Positions 1 through 11,490 of a stretch of DNA of 64,000 nucleotides are shown here, one piece after another. Position 1 is the first letter of the stretch. Each line of letters opens with the position of its first letter. The translations under genes and the position numbers were made by a program. The notes beneath the pieces were generated by a model, which saw only the letters and a list, made by a program, of their open reading frames with translations, was not told where the DNA came from and searched no databases. The stretch spans positions 1 to 64,000 of the forward strand of contig JAPQWV010000661.1 in NCBI GenBank assembly GCA_027422505.1, read 5' to 3'. Origin of the DNA: Craterostigma plantagineum. Lineage: Eukaryota; Streptophyta; Magnoliopsida; Lamiales; Linderniaceae.

Positions 1-1942
1 ACTAAAGGAGTGGAAACCGTTTTGCAGTACCAAGCTACTGGTAGGGGATTTGTTGTCCGCCACATCAAGTTTACTGAAAATTACAGGCTCTATGCACGAA
101 GCCATTTTGTTAAGGGGTCTGGTCTCTTGTCTTTTTGCCTTACTTTTATATATTCTCTCTCTGCTCAGTTATGCGTGTGTCTCACAGTTTTAAATTTATG
201 CAGCATGGAAATCGCACTCCTATTGGTGGTATACCTTGCTTATGGTTTTAATCAAGGCGCATTCTCTTATATTCTTCTCACCGTTAGCAGTTGGTTCTTA
301 GCTTTTTCATGGCTGTTTGCTCCCTACTTGTTCAATCCATCTGGATTCGAGTGGCAGAAGTAAGTACTTGCATTCTAAGTTCTTATGCATGTTTTTTTTT
401 TTTCTTCTCTTTTTATTCTATTCTCAAGAATCAGAATTTCCTCTACATCATCAGGACGGTTGAGGACTTTCGGGATTGGACCAACTGGCTTCTTTACAGA
501 GGTGGAATAGGAGTTAAAGGAGAAGAAAGCTGGGAGGCTTGGTGGGATGAAGAATTGGTACGGACCATTTTGGATTCTTTTGTGGTTTTCTTTGTTATGC
601 TCATGATAGGATCCTTATCTAGATGTTCCTGTGGTAGCATGATTTTTTAATGCCATAAGCATCCCGTTGGGAATTTGTATATCTTTGCCCAAGTGTTTTC
701 TGATGTTCGCGATTATTGTATTGTTACCTTTATTCCCTGGTGCACATCATTGACATAAGCAGCTGTCTTATTTGACCCTGATTTAAGCGTTTTAAACACC
801 TTTTTTCTCGTGAAATTTCTTTCCAGTTTGTTTTGCCTGTGCCAGATGTATATTCTGTTTGGTTTCTCAAGTGATATTTTGTTATTTACTTTGAACGCAG
901 TCTCATATAAGGAACTTCAGTGGGAGATTGATGGAAACCATTCTAAGCCTACGATTTTTCATCTTCCAGTATGGAATTGTGTATAAGTTGGATGTGCAAG
1001 GAACAAATACATCACTTTCGGTAATGCTTCTGTCTTAAATATTTTATAATATCATTTTGCTTCCATTTATATATCTGAACCATATCGCCGTCATCACAAT
1101 GGGCCATGATTGAAGGAAGAGCCTTCGAGATGATAGCATAGGAATGTTATGCTTTCCGTGAAGAAATAGTAATGAGAATTAATCAACTGTAATTCATTCA
1201 AGGATAAGGAAGGCTCGTTATACCATTATCTATCTGATGAGTATGCTAACTGTTTCATTATGTCCTTTTCAGTATTACGGATTTTCATGGGCGGTGTTTG
1301 CTGGGCTCATTTTGCTTTTCAAGGTATGTTAACATGTATTTAGTTGCATTCTTGTTTGGATCAATAAAGGCACACGTTTTTATCATTTTTTTTGGGATAT
1401 CCTTATCAGGTTTTCACTTTCAGTCAGAAGATGTCCGTTAATTTCCAATTGCTTCTGAGGTTTGTCCAAGGACTTGTTTTCGTGCTAGCTGTTGCTGGGC
1501 TGACTCTCGCTATTGTCCTCACAAACCTCTCAATCACCGATATATTTGCTTGCATCTTGGCTTTCCTGCCTACTGGTTGGGGAATTCTGTCGGTAAGTTC
1601 ATCTTCGTAGTTCGTATTACACTTACTTTTTATCTGTCTATTCTTAAGTTGATAATATTTTCCATTCTGCTGTCTATTATTACAAGAAGTGTTCTAATAT
1701 TTCAGATTGCTTGTGCTTGGAAGCCAATTGTGAAGAAACTGAGACTGTGGAAGTCTATTAGGTCAATTGCACGGTTATACGATGCAGCGATGGGAATGAT
1801 TATATTCATCCCGATTGCTTTGTTTTCGTGGTTCCCATTCGTTTCGACATTCCAAACGAGGCTTATGTTCAACCAAGCCTTCAGCAGAGGTCTCGAGATT
1901 TCTCTTATTCTTGCTGGAAACAACCCAAACACTGCCATTTGA
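1..1942 (+). CDS. Callose synthase (1,3-beta-glucan synthase, GT48), C-terminal exons, GSL10/CalS9-like
   Basis: Multi-pass plasma-membrane enzyme that makes callose from UDP-glucose. Only the 3' end is present. Exons inferred from GT-AG sites and unbroken phase: 1-116, 204-359, 455-557, 901-1020, 1273-1323, 1410-1592 and 1706-1942 (TGA), giving 321 residues. The product starts in the conserved stretch after the catalytic region (QYQATGRGFVVRHIKF, then ENYRLYARSHFVKG). It continues through ESWEAWWDEEL, FTFSQKMSVNFQLLLRF and DIFACILAFLPTGWGILS to FNQAFSRGLEISLILAGNN. About six hydrophobic helices are visible, as expected for the family's C-terminal membrane block. The ending ISLILAGNNPNTAI resembles the GSL10/CalS9 branch as I remember it; the family is certain, the paralogue is not. 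The reading is unbroken across all joins, so it is probably functional. The first intron (117-203) is 87 nt and stop-free. Confidence 0.95.
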
Positions 1943-2239
1943 TGATCGATCGCCTCTCACAATTCACAAACCGTTTCGTCATGTCATTTGTTATCTGCAG
2001 TTATGTGGGATTCTCTTTGGAATGTTGGTTTCTTATGCTTTTTCATGACAACCCAATTTTCAGTACCTTCCCATCTCTAACGTGGACGCGTATGTGTGAT
2101 GACACTGTTTGCATCTTGAAGAGTCGAAGTGGATAATGGTGTGCTTTCTACGGTTTTTCAATTTGTGTTTATTATTCATACCTGCTTACCTTGTTTTGCC
2201 CATCCTGTATTAGTTATTATAATGATTTGAAAACATATA
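1943..2239 (+). other. 3' UTR / downstream flank of the callose synthase gene
   Basis: About 300 bases of AT-rich, non-coding sequence lie between the stop codon and the target duplication of the next element. Runs such as TTATTATAATGATTTG near 2214-2229 could serve as near-upstream polyadenylation signals, but no single site stands out. Open frames here (for example 1815-2136) are shadows of the last exon. Confidence 0.6.
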
Positions 2240-2248
2240 TTCATTTAG
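2240..2248. repeat. 9-bp target site duplication (left), TTCATTTAG
   Basis: Identical to 34489-34497 and immediately outside the inverted repeat. The 9-bp length supports the Mutator superfamily. Confidence 0.85.
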
Positions 2249-2445
2249 GGGTAAATTCCCTTTCAGCAAAGATTAAAATTTTTCTTAAATACCCCTGAAG
2301 TTATTTATTCCTGATCAGTACCTATCTGCGAAAAGTTTGCTGTTTAATACCTCAAATGCCTAAAATGACGATAATAACCTTCAATGATTTAAAAAACTTT
2401 CAGATTATTATATCATATGTCGTCAAAATCGTACCACCACAACAA
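2249..2445 (+). repeat. Left terminal inverted repeat of the Mutator-like element
   Basis: Pairs with the reverse complement of 34300-34488. Shared blocks include TTATTTATTCCTGATCAGTA and ATCTGCGAAAAGTTT. The left copy has ~22 extra bases after the first 11 nt, so one copy carries an indel. Confidence 0.85.
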
Positions 2446-2599
2446 GTAATTATACTCAATGTTAAATATGTAGTTCTACCAATAAAAACGAAGATTATAC
2501 CAATTGTTCTCTTTATTATGCAAAGTCAAATTTAAGATATTATATCAATTGTTATCAGTATTATACCAACGAATAGTGTTATTATTATTTTATATACGA

Positions 2600-4130
2600 A
2601 TTAAGATATGCAAAATATACCACGAAAGACAAAAATTATGCCAACAAAAAGAAACATTATACCAACAAAGTCATTTATTATATTAATAACTTTCCAGTCA
2701 ACTTCGACATTATACCAACTTCTTAGTTATTCTTCTCCAAGAAAAATACCACGAAAGATCAAAAGTAAACCAACAGAGGGAAATATTATACCAACAAAGT
2801 CATTTATTATATTATTATTTTATTCCAATTTCTAAAAGTCATACCAATAAATGGCAACATTATACCAACAGTTTCAGTTATTATACTGGAGTTACTATAC
2901 CACGAAAGATAAATATAATACCAACAAAAGGAACTATTATACCAACAAAGTCATTTATTATATTATTATTTTCCATCCAGATTCTAAATGTTATACTAAT
3001 AAAGGCCCACATTATACCAACAGTTTCAATTATTCCACTCGAATTACTATACCACGAAAGACAAATATTATATCAACAAAAGGAACTATTATACCAACAA
3101 ATCATTTATTATATTATTATTTCCATCCAAATTCTATCCGTTATACCAATAAAGGCCGACACTATACCAACAGTTTCTGTTATTCTACTGGAATAACTAT
3201 ACCACAAAAGACAAATATTATACCAACAAAAGGACCTATTATACCAACAAAATTATTTGTTATATAATTATTTCCATCTATATTCTAACCGTTATACCAA
3301 TAAAGGCCGACATTATACCGACAGTTTCAGTTATTCTACTGGAATTACTATACCACAAAAGACAAATATTAACCAATAAAAGGGTCTATTATACCATCAA
3401 AGTCATTTATTAAATTAATATATGTCCATTTATATTCTAACCGTTATACCAATAAGCACGGACATTATACCAACTATTTTGGTCATTCTACTCGAAGAGC
3501 AACGAAAGGTAGTTATTATACCAACAAAGGAAATATTGTACCAACAAACTCATTTGTTATAATTCTATTTTTCCATCCAATTTCTAGCTGTTATACCAAT
3601 AAAGGCCGATATTATACCAACTGTTATAGTTCTTATACTCGAATTCGAGTATACCGCTTAAGACAAATTTATACCAATAAAAGGAAACATTCTACCAACA
3701 AAGGTAGGAATTATTCCAAATCTAAGCTATACACTCGAACTAAAGTATACCACGGAAGAGATATATTACACCAAATCAAGGAAATATTTTACCAACAAAA
3801 GCCCACATTATACCAACTGTTTTAGTTCTACACTGGAACTACAGTATACCACGGAAGACATATCTTATACCAGTAAAAGGAAATCTTATACCTGTAAAGG
3901 CTGAAATTATACCAGCTGTTTTAATTTAGTCGAACTTAGTATATTAGGAGACAATACCAACAAAAGCCGACATTATACCAACTGTTTTAGTTAATACCCC
4001 GAACTACATTAAACGACGAAAGACAATACCAATAAAAGGAATTATTTTACCGACAAAGGCCAAAATTATACCAGGTCTTTTAATTTTATACTCGATCGAT
4101 TTTACCAACAAGGGCTTATTTAATATGCTG
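2600..4130 (+). repeat. ~150-bp tandem array (minisatellite) in the Mutator-like element
   Basis: The phrase ATTATACCAAC recurs at 2709, 2859, 3011, 3161, 3312, 3463 and 3611, spaced 148-152 bp. Each unit contains a CACGAAAGACAAATATTATA-type segment, an ACCAACAAAGTCATTTATTA-type segment and a CCAATAAAGGCCGACA-type segment. Copies degrade and shorten after ~3690. Small open frames (2504-3267) simply reflect the low stop density of the repeat. Confidence 0.9.
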
Positions 4131-4868
4131 AATGCTGGACAATATTTTGTGGATTTGCTGATGCAGGGTAATGTTATAATGTTGTAAATATGCTGAGAAT
4201 TTTTTTATGTTTCTTCGACATATTAACTTCCCCGATCGATCAATACCACACTCCATTGCACATAAATTAAGCTTAAGCGTTTTCACTAACCTGTAAAATT
4301 CTAGTAGGTGTTAGTTTAGGTTTCTAGTTTATGATTATATGTTTATAGTGTTTATTATGTTGAACTACGATGAGTGTTTTTTTATGTTATTCTAGTGTTT
4401 CGACGCGTATGTGTTAGTTGATTACACATGTTTAAGTTCATCTTACATGTTTTCAATATTGTACCTCATTAAAGAATTATAGCTATATTATTTAGAAGCT
4501 TAACTTGATTCTTATACAAATGTTTCCAATTTTGCTATTATACCAACATGAAGGAACTATAACTACGTTATTAAGGATTTATAATTAAAACTTAAGTTGA
4601 TTATTATACAATTAATTGATTGATTATACAATAAAGGCCGATATTATACCACTTGTTTTCGTTATTCTGCTCGAACTTTACTATACAGGGAAAAACAAAT
4701 AGTATAACAACAAATGGATATATTATACCAGATAACAGGTCTAGTTTACAATTTAATGCCTTGATTATACCTATAAAGGCCGTCTAATTGTGTTGCTGAA
4801 ATATTGGTATAATACTCGAAATAGTTGGTACAGTTAACCTCTTTGTCGGTATAAAATTATAAACTAAT
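4131..4868. other. Central segment of the Mutator-like element, no gene
   Basis: AT-rich DNA without coding potential. Scattered TATACCA motifs persist to ~4770. From ~4780 the motif appears reverse-complemented (TTGGTATAAT), marking the start of the inverted half. The last five bases before the inserted LTR are CTAAT. Confidence 0.6.
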
Positions 4869-7778
4869 TGCGGCGCCCCTGACTTCCACCACCCATTCTT
4901 ATTACTAATTAATGTGACTGGATTGAGATATAAATGAAATCTATATACGAAAATGCGTTCATAATTTTTCCTTTTATATAAAGGAAACACCTTGTGCACA
5001 ATACAAAATATTCCTACTACATAAATACAAGGTAGAGTGCCCATGCGTGTTCAAAATAACCTATTGGCCCGCCACCCAGGTCGCATCCATGTACACACTG
5101 CCACCTCAAATGTCCTCTGGAAGCTTAAAAAATTGGCCTCGCCTTCGTAAAGATCACGTACCGTGATCCCGTGAACCTACAACATATAAATTCGTGGAAT
5201 GAGCTTATAAAGCTCAGTAAGTGAAAGCCATGCATGCCATGCACGTGCCCTAATTCGCAAAGGCATCCGCACCAATGCTCCCTAGACCTCCATTTTCCTT
5301 GTCTTGTCATGTAGGGCTCTCGGCTATCTTGCTATGCACCATCATGGAGCTCGAATCCACATGGGATAAATAATCATATAAGTGGCAATACCCACTCAAG
5401 AGAGGCTAACCCTAGGGCGCCTTTTCTGTCCCAAGGTGGTTTCATACGCCACACGGATGCTTCACACTGGTAGCCTAATCTGAGGTAGTCAACAGCAGAG
5501 ATACCCTCGGTGTCACTTACTCCCTCAGCTCCCATCCTCCAGGTTTCACGACCCGCCATGAGGGTATTAGCCCTAAAATCATGTCTTGCCTTGAACATGT
5601 CATGTCTTGACGGTAGCGCCATACGACGTCACCATGGTAGCATAGAAGAGCCGTGACTCAACTGTGAGTCGACATCAGACGCCCATATCGGCGAATCTTT
5701 ACCGCTCTTAGGCGATCGTATATTATGCACGCTCTCATATCATGCCTTTCGTTCTAAACGTGTGTGCATATGCTCATGTCATGAATATGCGTGTCATGCC
5801 ATCATATCATGTAATTAAATCATGCGTGTCATGTAACACAAATAATTCACGTAGGAAGTCACATAATTTCACATAAACACATAACACACAATTTCAGGCA
5901 CATATAATTATGTGTTGTAGTTGGGACTTCCACTTACCTAGTATCCTTAGCTTATCAAATCTTAGCTTACTGTAAGTCGTTAACCTTCGAATCCTAAATA
6001 TGGAAACATATGAATTTAGGGTTTGTTAGTCTAATCATAGTTATACGAAAGTGGCTTAGTTTAAAAACCCTAATTTCTATTTTTATAAATTTTGAAACCC
6101 TAAAGTTTCGAACTTTGTCTTAACTTGAATAATAACATTTCGAGATTCCTAAGGATCTCGACATGAATTAAAAATAGATTTCGACATGTTCCTGAAATAG
6201 ATCTCGATATGGATCTCGAGATAGAGCTTGACCTAATTTCGAAGTTAATTTTAAAGATGAATCTCGATATACATAACCCTAGAATCTCGAAGTAGTATTT
6301 ACACGAACTCGAATTGATCAAATAATACACATAGAATTCGAGATTTAATAATACACAAAGATTTCAAAGACTTCGAGATGTATATTGGGATTATAAACAA
6401 GATGTCGAGGTTACATATCGAAATTATAACAAAATTGTCGAGATTGCATGTCGAAATTATAACAAGATGTCGATATCAATTTTCAAGATAGATCTCGAGA
6501 TGTACGTTTCGACATTACATATAAAGATCTCGGTATGTGTTTTCAAGATTACATGTATATATATTTCGAGATTTAAACTAAATAACACACAAATTTCGAC
6601 ATATATTTCGAGCTTCACCTCGAGATTGTGTCTCGAGTTTTAACTCGACATTTTTCCTATCCCCATTTTCGATCTCGACATTCTTATACCATTATGAAGA
6701 TTTCGAAACACCTTGTAGGTATCGTCTAACTCTAGATCGAAACCTTCCTACTTTTCAAGAACAATTGAAGGTCATATAAACCTTATTAAAACCCGAAATA
6801 TTTTAAGCTGCCGAAATTACTCTTAGTTTACCCTAACTTCTACAAGCATAATCCTTAGTTTTAAAAATTACTAATCCCTCGATCAAATCTGTTCCACTCG
6901 TAACTATTTAAACCCATAGAGACACCAAAACATACATAGGGTCTAGGAAGTATATTTCCATATCTAATACTTCTTAAAGCATGCTATTAATTAAATAAGA
7001 GCATAAATTATAGTTAGGAGGTCATACCTATCAAACTCGATAATGAGCTCGAGTTTCTCTTTGAATTCTTTCTTTCTCTTCACTTAAGTTTTTCCGAGGG
7101 TTTTAGTTAATGGTTTCAATAGACAATGATGGTCCCTCATCTCTCTCTTATCCTTAGTTGGCGTGTATTATGAAACAAATGACATCGATCCTTTTTACTT
7201 AGTTCTTATCCTAACTTCATGAGATAACAATTATAATAATATTATTTGTAAGTTTCCCCTCATGCTAAGTAATCGAGTCATTTAACAATCCTAACGCTTC
7301 GACATCTAGTTATTCAAATTTTTTTCGATATTTATTCATTTCGAGATTGTTGATCTCGAAAACCCTTAATTCGACATTCTCTAATCTCGACATGTATCTA
7401 TTTCGAGATTGTTGGTTTCGCAAATTCCATACTCGACATTCTTGTTACTTTATTATCGGAATCGAGCTTCTCTCGAAAAGTATAAATCTCGAGGCTTAAT
7501 GATTTCGAGATTCATAGATCTCGAGATTCATGGTTTCGAATTTCCTAATGTATTGAAATATCTTCTATCCTTAACTCAATATTCTTTAACTTTGATGTCT
7601 TCATTTTCGAAGGCATCCCTAGAAAACCCCAACACTTCACAAACTCCTCTTATCTAGTTATTTGTAAAATTATAATATAAGCATATAATCACAGAATTCA
7701 TATAACATGCAGTCATAAAATCACATAATATGTATGCAAATTTATTGGCCAGTTCACTTACGGGACTCGGGTATTACA
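4869..7778 (-). repeat. 3' LTR of the Tekay-like element (2910 bp)
   Basis: Near-identical to 31129-34043. On the minus strand it starts TGTAATACCCGAGTCCCGTA and ends GGGGCGCCGCA. It is packed with TCGAGAT/ATCTCGA motifs (6130-6680 and 7290-7560). A minus-strand TATA-like block lies at 4968-4984. A ~80-codon open frame (5374-5622, -) recurs in the other LTR but is not convincing as a gene. Confidence 0.95.
4968..4984 (-). promoter_or_regulatory. Candidate TATA box of the Tekay-like LTR
   Basis: CCTTTATATAAAAGG read on the minus strand, ~100 bp before the LTR end. The same block is conserved in the other LTR near 31229-31245. Position and sequence fit a core promoter; activity is inferred. 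Confidence 0.5.
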
Positions 7779-7790
7779 TCCTCTCCACTT
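7779..7790 (-). other. Polypurine tract of the Tekay-like element
   Basis: On the minus strand AAGTGGAGAGGA directly precedes the 3' LTR. This is the plus-strand DNA primer site in reverse transcription and fixes the element's orientation. Confidence 0.85.
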
Positions 7791-7812
7791 AAAAGGGATT
7801 TCGCCCCCAAAA

Positions 7813-8327
7813 TTAGGTAGGGAGAAATAGCTCAGGGTAGCGGTTTCTCATGTCATCTTCCCGTTCCCACGTAGCTTCTTCAATGGACTGATTCTGCCAT
7901 AGTACTTTGACTAATGGAATTTTTTTATTCCGTAATCGTTTCACGTCATATATAAGGATTTCCACTAGCTTCTCCTCGTAGCTTAAATCGGGCTTTAGTT
8001 GTTGATGAAGATTTTTAGTGTTCAACACATGGCTTGGATCTGCGACGTATTTTCGCAGCATTGATATGTGAAAGACATCGTGCACTTGAGCTAATGAAGC
8101 TGGTAATTCGAGTTGATATGCTACTTCACCAACTTTTCTAAGGACTCGAAATGGTCCTATATATCGTGGGCTCAGCTTGCCTTTCTTCCCAAACCGCTTA
8201 ACGCCTTTCATAGGTGACACTTTTAGAAATACATAATCCTCTGGTTCAAATTCTAGTGGTCTACGCCTTTGGTCTACGTAGCTTTTCTGTCTACTTTGGG
8301 CTGTTTTCATCCGTTCACGTACCTTTG
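7813..8327 (-). pseudogene. Tekay-like pol C-terminus: integrase tail and chromodomain-like segment
   Basis: Continues the integrase broken off at 14288. It shows the GPF-type integrase tail (LSPRYIGPFRVLRKVGEVAY), then LPASLAQVHDVFHISMLRKY. A chromodomain-like end follows (VKVLWQNQSIEEATWERED), which in chromoviruses targets integration to marked chromatin. The frame is open for 165 residues to the stop at 7813. Its true upstream part is separated by the 5.96-kb insertion at 8328-14287. Domain identity is confident; the chromodomain call is from family knowledge. Confidence 0.85.
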
Positions 8328-8458
8328 TGATGTGGGGCTATCCCAATCAAAGAAATTTATATATGGTTCGGGAAAATTTTTATAGCTGGAGAATTAATTA
8401 TTACGAAGTTGTAGGGCGTGCGTAAGGTGCTTATTGGTAAGGAAACTGAATGGACGTG

Positions 8459-8630
8459 TTTGGAACATTGTGACTTGTTTAATACGTGTTGGGGACGTTG
8501 GGTCATGTTTGGGACGTGTATGGGACGTGTTGGGGACGTGTCGGGACGTGTTTGGGGACGTGTCGAGATGTCTGGGGACGTATTGGGATGTGTAGGGACG
8601 TGTTGGGACGTGTGGGGACGTAAATAAAGG
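8459..8630 (+). repeat. GGGACGTGT short tandem array in the LARD LTR
   Basis: About a dozen degenerate 9-13-bp units around GGGACGTGT, repeated at 13401-13560 in the sister LTR. The apparent His/Pro/Ser/Thr-rich minus-strand protein across it (8357-8698) is a product of the repeat. Confidence 0.85.
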
Positions 8631-8846
8631 GACACAAGATGTACGTGGTTCGAATCCTTTTGGATTCTACGTCCACGGCGCTCGGGAACTGTTTTCACTA
8701 TACTTGGATGAATTACACACTCAAATCACTCACTTTCGCTCGTAAATAATAAATACTTGAAAGAAATTGTTTACTATGTTAAGAGAGAGAAAATATGTAG
8801 TGGTTTTCGTGGTCTGATGGTGATCTTTGCAAAAATGATGAAGTCC

Positions 8847-8856
8847 CCTTTATATA
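8847..8856 (-). promoter_or_regulatory. Candidate TATA box of the LARD LTR
   Basis: TATATAAAGG on the minus strand, conserved in the other LTR at 13782-13791. It agrees with the minus orientation inferred from the primer site. Confidence 0.5.
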
Positions 8857-9360
8857 GGAGGCTCTTGGATATTGCCTGAAGGTACGTCCCTAGATTCCCA
8901 GAGACAGGACCTTCTGGGACAACGGGATGCACAGTATAGGCTGCCTGTCAGAAGGATGGGACTTGGCTCTGCTGTCAGCAAAAGCAGGCGGCTCGCACAG
9001 GCACTATCAGAACAGCTTTTTCAGTGTTGTCAGGCGCGGTCAGGTGTCTTTTCAGGCTTCAGTATAGCTTCCTTATGAAGCTTCCCCGGGACTACAGGAC
9101 CTGCTTAGCACAGTAGGTCCCAAAATACTTCCCTAATATGGTGTTAGTTTCCTAAAGCCTGTCGGAGGTCCCTAAAACTCTCATTTCCTGTAGTTATCTC
9201 CCTAAAGTCTGTTGGGGTCCCTAAAAGGCTCCCTTCACAATCTAACTTTATCTTTTTTCCAGGAAATTCATATTTCTTACTAAGTTCTCTTAACAATTAC
9301 CATAAGGTAATTATTTTCTTAATTCTCCTTTTTAGCCTGCCTAATTATTATTCCACATCA

Positions 9361-9376
9361 ACCACTCCCCTACTCT
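9361..9376 (-). other. Polypurine tract of the LARD element
   Basis: AGAGTAGGGGAGTGGT on the minus strand, immediately before the 3' LTR. Confidence 0.75.
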
Positions 9377-10700
9377 AATTTGCATCTGGGACAAAGTGAA
9401 TTAGAGTAAAATATTTGGCAGGCGTTACCTTCCACGACAAGGAGCTGATTCTTACCATCCCTTCCATCGCATCGTCGATAGCTCTTTGGATTTCTCCCGA
9501 TGCTTGTTTTGGGTGGGTGTGGTTCCTCGTCAAAGTTCGGTAATCTTGGGGTGCTCTTTCAACCGACCGAGCTTGACTGGCCTGCGACAACAAAGTCGGA
9601 GCTACTTGCGACGTGCGGAAGAATAAGATGTCATCCAGCGGTCGGCCATGAAGGTCGATAGCGTCGAGGCAGCTCGACATATTGGGGTGTGCACAGTATG
9701 GACCTGGCATAGACTTGGTGCGGACTTGGAAGGGACCTGGAGCGGACCTGAAAAGGACCACAGACCTGGACATTCTAAAGTTTAGGTACTACCTGCTTCT
9801 ATGAAAGAAGTTGACTTTGCGCCACTCGGAGGTTATATTGATTGGAATCCAGAGTAGTCGCGACACAGAGTTGGTGTTCTTTACGCAAGTTTTACTTCTT
9901 CTTAGGTGGTGGACCACGTAGCTTCCGGACTGTTCGCCAAATCATCAATCCAAGACCTGTAGATAACTAACTAGACAGAGTTAGTGGAGCAGCAAGAGAG
10001 GGAACTGCGGAGCTCCCTGAAGAAAGAAGAATGAAAATGCAGCTCTTAAGAAATAGCACGATGAGGATCCCTGGAGCTCCATCGCTAAAGGGAAGGAAGA
10101 GTGGGATGCCGATTTCGCGCGCATGACGGAGGTGCATGTGGCTGCCCAGTTGGTGGATGCGAAAGCTGAGGGTAATCGCCTTTGGCAGAGCCATCTTATG
10201 TCTCCGGCGACGGAGAAGAAATTCTTATAGGACCTGGCTGAAGACTGCTCTTCAGGAACTTCCCTTTCGTAGTTGCTTTTAGGGAGATTCGGAAGCTCCC
10301 GAGAGCCCTTGCGTCTGGCTCCCTGCTGCACAGAAGTACACAGAGGTCTTGGCCCACTGTTGATTTCGTTGATCTTTCGAACATCGTCTCCAACTTCGTT
10401 GCATCCGTCGTCCTCGGGGTCTGGAAGGGACTTGGCGGGGACCTGATGGTGGAGCTCGTCTTCGAGCTTTGCACCTTGAAGGAGATCCTGAGGTCCTACT
10501 GTATGTTCCTCCTAGCTCCTGGGACATCATATTTGTATGGGGATAGTCTGTAAAAAATACTATGTCATTTTTTCCTTTCGAGACATAATGATATGGGGAG
10601 CTTAACTCCCCATGTTCGCATGTTTCACCGGAGTTCCCTTTCTCCTGTATTTCATATTTTTGTGCTTTGCATCCTTTCGGGACCTGATGGGTATTTCCAG
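9377..10700 (-). other. LARD interior, 3' part, no recognisable gene
   Basis: Several overlapping minus-strand open frames (9375-9773, 9967-10331, 10196-10530) encode Ser/Arg/Pro-rich peptides with no motif I can name. None keeps one frame for long or resembles gag or pol. I treat the stretch as non-coding. Confidence 0.5.
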
Positions 10701-10719
10701 GAACACCATTATTGTGGCA

Positions 10720-11490
10720 TGGTTATAGCACCAGCTCGCTTAGATGAATGGTTATAGCGCCAGCTCGCTTAGTAATTCGTAAGCCAAGTACGAATTCATG
10801 CCATCGGTTGCAATGACCGTCGTCATTGTCCTCAGGCGCCATTTGCGCTAGGCTCTCTATGTCCTTAGCGAATTCAGTATTTATGTAAACCCTTAGGTTA
10901 TAAAGTTTTAATTCAGGGGATCCCCATTCATTTGTTTACCCTGGTTATAGCGCCAGCTTCGCTTTCGTACCATTAACGTCGCAGGCTTACTGAGAGCCTT
11001 TGATGTCCTGTACGCCGCAGCCCGTCAGCGGCGGTATCTTGTACACCCTTTTGGGCATCATTCACATCGCAGATGGATTATCTTTGACGTCCTGTACACC
11101 GCAGGTCCATCGACCTTTGGCATCAAATCACACCGCAGATATATTATCTTTGGCATCCTGTACACCGCAGGTCCGTCGACCTTTGGCATCGAATTATATT
11201 ATACGGTGCACCGTTTATTATATAATAAAATATTTATATTCTAACAAGGCGGTATTTCCTTAGGTACATCATTAGTTTACCTTGGTTATAGCACCAGCTT
11301 CGCTTAAATGCGTGGTTATAGCGCCAGCTCGCTTAAGTGCGTGGTTATAGCGGCCGCTCGCTTACATGCATGGTTATAGCGCCCGCTCGCTTAAGTGCAT
11401 GGTTATAGTGCCAGCTCGCTTAAGTGCGTGGTTATAGCGCCAGCTCGCTTAAGTGCGTGGTTATGCGCCAGCTCGATTAGTATCCGGGCT
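10720..11490 (+). repeat. 29-bp minisatellite in the LARD interior
   Basis: Seven consecutive units of GGTTATAGCGCCAGCTCGCT plus TAAGTGCGT at ~11283-11480, and three outlying copies at ~10720-10770 and 10940. Between them (10985-11200) are two to three copies of a ~70-bp unit containing CCTGTACACCGCAGGTCC and CGACCTTTGGCATC. Confidence 0.88.

Larger units (their letters stand above)
8328..9360 (-). repeat. 3' LTR of the LARD element (1033 bp)
   Basis: Matches 13271-14287 closely. It holds a degenerate array of GGGACGTGT-like words at 8459-8630, whose reverse complement is in the transcript. A minus-strand TATA-like block is at 8847-8856. Confidence 0.93.

Noticed and set aside
2600..4130. 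Regularly spaced repeats that could suggest a CRISPR array
   Set aside because: The units are ~150 bp, degenerate throughout, with no short conserved repeat plus unique spacer, and the DNA is plant nuclear.
5374..5622. ~80-codon minus-strand open frame in the Tekay LTR, also at 31571-31885
   Set aside because: Its presence in both copies follows from LTR duplication. The ends differ between copies and no domain is visible.
8357..8698. His/Pro/Ser/Thr-rich repeat protein on the minus strand (also 13195-13633)
   Set aside because: Produced by the GGGACGTGT repeat; the frame differs between the two LTRs.
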